Positions 62,821 to 64,000 of a DNA stretch of 64,000 nucleotides are shown piece by piece. Position 1 is the stretch's first letter, and each line of letters opens with the position of its first letter. This stretch comes from Dasania marina DSM 21967. GTDB taxonomy: Bacteria > Pseudomonadota > Gammaproteobacteria > Pseudomonadales > Dasaniaceae. The notes under the pieces are model-generated. The model did no database searches, was not told the origin of the DNA, and saw only the letters and a program-made list of their open reading frames with translations. The position numbers and the translations under genes were made by a program. Location: the NCBI RefSeq assembly GCF_000373485.1, contig NZ_KB891575.1, positions 807,631 through 871,630 on the forward strand. Reading direction: 5' to 3'.

Positions 62821-64000
62821 TTAAGCCTTTGTCTGTGCCTGCTCAATGTTTTTGGCGCCGGGGCTGTAGCTACGCCATATAAGAATATAGGTGAGTAACG
62901 CCAACGGTATATATAGCAGCGCCCAGCTAACCGATAAAAAAGCTTCACCGGTGGCCCAGTCAACTTGGCCGTTGGGCAGCAGCTGGCCGCTAGCGGTTTG
63001 GTAAGGGGTGACGTAAAACGTGACCATAAGATAGGCCATTACACAGCCGTACAGCGCCAGTATAGCGGGGGCAATCACACTGATTTTGGTTTGTTTTAAA
63101 TCACGCTCACCCGCCGGCGTGCGGTGCAAGCGCATACGATAGACTTTTTCTTGGCGGCTAACGTGGCCACAGCGCGACACCAGCACCGTCACCACTAAGC
63201 TGCACGCTGCGCCAATTAAGATAGGGTCCATATAGCTGGGTAAATCTATCAGCTCCAAGTATTGCAGGGCAGTGGGAATAACATTTAAAAAGAAACCGCT
63301 AATCATGCCCCAAAAGGCACCAGAAGCGGTGATGGTTTTGCTCCATATACACATAAAGGCTACCGGCCCCCAAGAGGAAGCAAACACGGTGCCGACAAAA
63401 TACGTTAGCCAAAAAATGCTGGGAGGCAAAAACAAACTGGCGCCTAGCACCAGTAAACCTATCGCCAACATAATCCAACGGGTGGCCCGTAAATTTAATG
63501 TTTTTTTAGGGCTAGAGGGCCTCACTATATCGTTGCTGGCGCTAAAACCTACCAGAGATAAAAAGGTAGAGGCTGAAGATAATGCCGCCGCCATAATGCC
63601 CGCTAATAATAAAGCACCTAAAAATTCGGGCACCATATTTTTGGCGGCCCAAATAATCGCACTTTCAGAAGGCGTGATATCGGGGTTGGCTAAATTAATA
63701 AAGCCACCTATGCCATAAATTAATACCTGCAATACGCCTGCTGCGATACAAGCATAAATGGACGCGCGCAAAACCACGTGTTCATTTTTAGCCATTAGGT
63801 GACGGCTAGACTGCCAAGGGCTAACCGCAAACACGATGCCCCAGGAAATATCTATAATGATGGCCCAGATTAAATAATCCATAGCCGTGGGGAATTCGGT
63901 GCCCGCACCAATAACGCCGTGCCAAGAGGCGATGTCGGCCTTGTGTTCCAGCTGGCTTAGCCCTTGAATCGCGGCACTAATGCCGCCTAAGTCAGACACT
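62821..64000 (-). CDS. Sodium:solute symporter (SSS family), partial
   Basis: Only the C-terminal 392 residues are in the window; the gene continues past base 64000 and the true start is not visible. About nine hydrophobic segments remain, with the SSS-like AGIMAAALSSASTFLSLVGFSASNDIVRP block and the SWGIVFAVSPWQSSRHLMAKN segment. It probably takes up an organic solute with sodium. The polar C-terminal tail ends IEQAQTKA. Confidence 0.85.
   Translation of the reverse strand, partial: VSDLGGISAAIQGLSQLEHKADIASWHGVIGAGTEFPTAMDYLIWAIIIDISWGIVFAVSPWQSSRHLMAKNEHVVLRASIYACIAAGVLQVLIYGIGGFINLANPDITPSESAIIWAAKNMVPEFLGALLLAGIMAAALSSASTFLSLVGFSASNDIVRPSSPKKTLNLRATRWIMLAIGLLVLGASLFLPPSIFWLTYFVGTVFASSWGPVAFMCIWSKTITASGAFWGMISGFFLNVIPTALQYLELIDLPSYMDPILIGAACSLVVTVLVSRCGHVSRQEKVYRMRLHRTPAGERDLKQTKISVIAPAILALYGCVMAYLMVTFYVTPYQTASGQLLPNGQVDWATGEAFLSVSWALLYIPLALLTYILIWRSYSPGAKNIEQAQTKA

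Noticed and set aside
1-64000. tRNA or rRNA genes, prophage, insertion sequence or integron
   Set aside because: I saw no cloverleaf-like sequences, rRNA signatures, transposases, integrases or attachment repeats.

Overview
The window is a 64 kb stretch of a gammaproteobacterial chromosome with about 62 protein-coding genes. I see no rRNA, tRNA, CRISPR array, transposase or prophage. Several gene neighbourhoods match the Pseudomonas/Cellvibrionales type: ubiC-ubiA beside rubredoxin/rubredoxin reductase and HU, mutM-yfhL-coaD-rsmD-ftsYEX, and gcdR-gcdH-CoA transferase. Two TonB-dependent receptors, a TRAP transporter and acyl-CoA metabolism fit a marine, aerobic, organic-acid and lipid-using bacterium, perhaps near Spongiibacteraceae. 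That placement is inference from gene content, not a measured phylogeny.

Layout. 0-5.9 kb: a 5'-truncated succinylglutamate desuccinylase/aspartoacylase-like gene, a PilZ protein, an orphan periplasmic binding protein, a cupin, an acyltransferase and ubiA-ubiC. 6.1-8.0 kb: a rubredoxin-rubredoxin reductase fusion and HU. 8.3-14.8 kb: a receptor and signalling locus made of a TonB-dependent receptor, a LuxR-type response regulator, a periplasmic binding protein and a tripartite hybrid kinase. 15-21 kb: a dicarboxylate/amino-acid symporter, DUF1415 and DUF938 genes, a response regulator with an unassigned C-terminus, yaaA and small unknowns. 21-25 kb: TRAP permease subunits, yciA and mutM. 25-30 kb: yfhL-coaD-rsmD facing ftsY-ftsE-ftsX. 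30-39 kb: a mix of small enzymes (MOSC, CYTH, OsmC, acyl-CoA ligase, GGDEF cyclase, rlmJ, CDGSH, mntP). 39-44 kb: a second TonB-dependent receptor and a CPA-type antiporter.

The clearest metabolic theme lies at 44-54 kb. Both known glutarate-degrading routes are present with their own regulators: gcdR/gcdH/CoA transferase (glutaryl-CoA to crotonyl-CoA) and csiD-lhgO/csiR (glutarate to L-2-hydroxyglutarate to 2-oxoglutarate). An EF-G2 gene sits between them. A 24-bp perfect palindrome lies between csiD and csiR, and a 20-bp-spaced direct repeat lies between gcdR and gcdH; both are strong operator candidates.

54-64 kb holds a DUF885 protein, a second orphan binding protein related to the one at 1.8 kb, a flavin/iron-sulfur reductase fusion, an AhpD-like protein with a divergent LysR regulator, an Ada-like repair protein lacking the N-terminal zinc domain, a GFA protein and the 3' part of a sodium:solute symporter.

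Intergenic DNA carries several small repeat families: GAGACTA tandem repeats, CTAG-rich elements, stem-loops ahead of mutM, and CCGGC/GCCGG hairpins. I see no obvious new defence or mobile system. The most promising unexplained unit is the receptor/phosphorelay locus at 8.3-14.8 kb.
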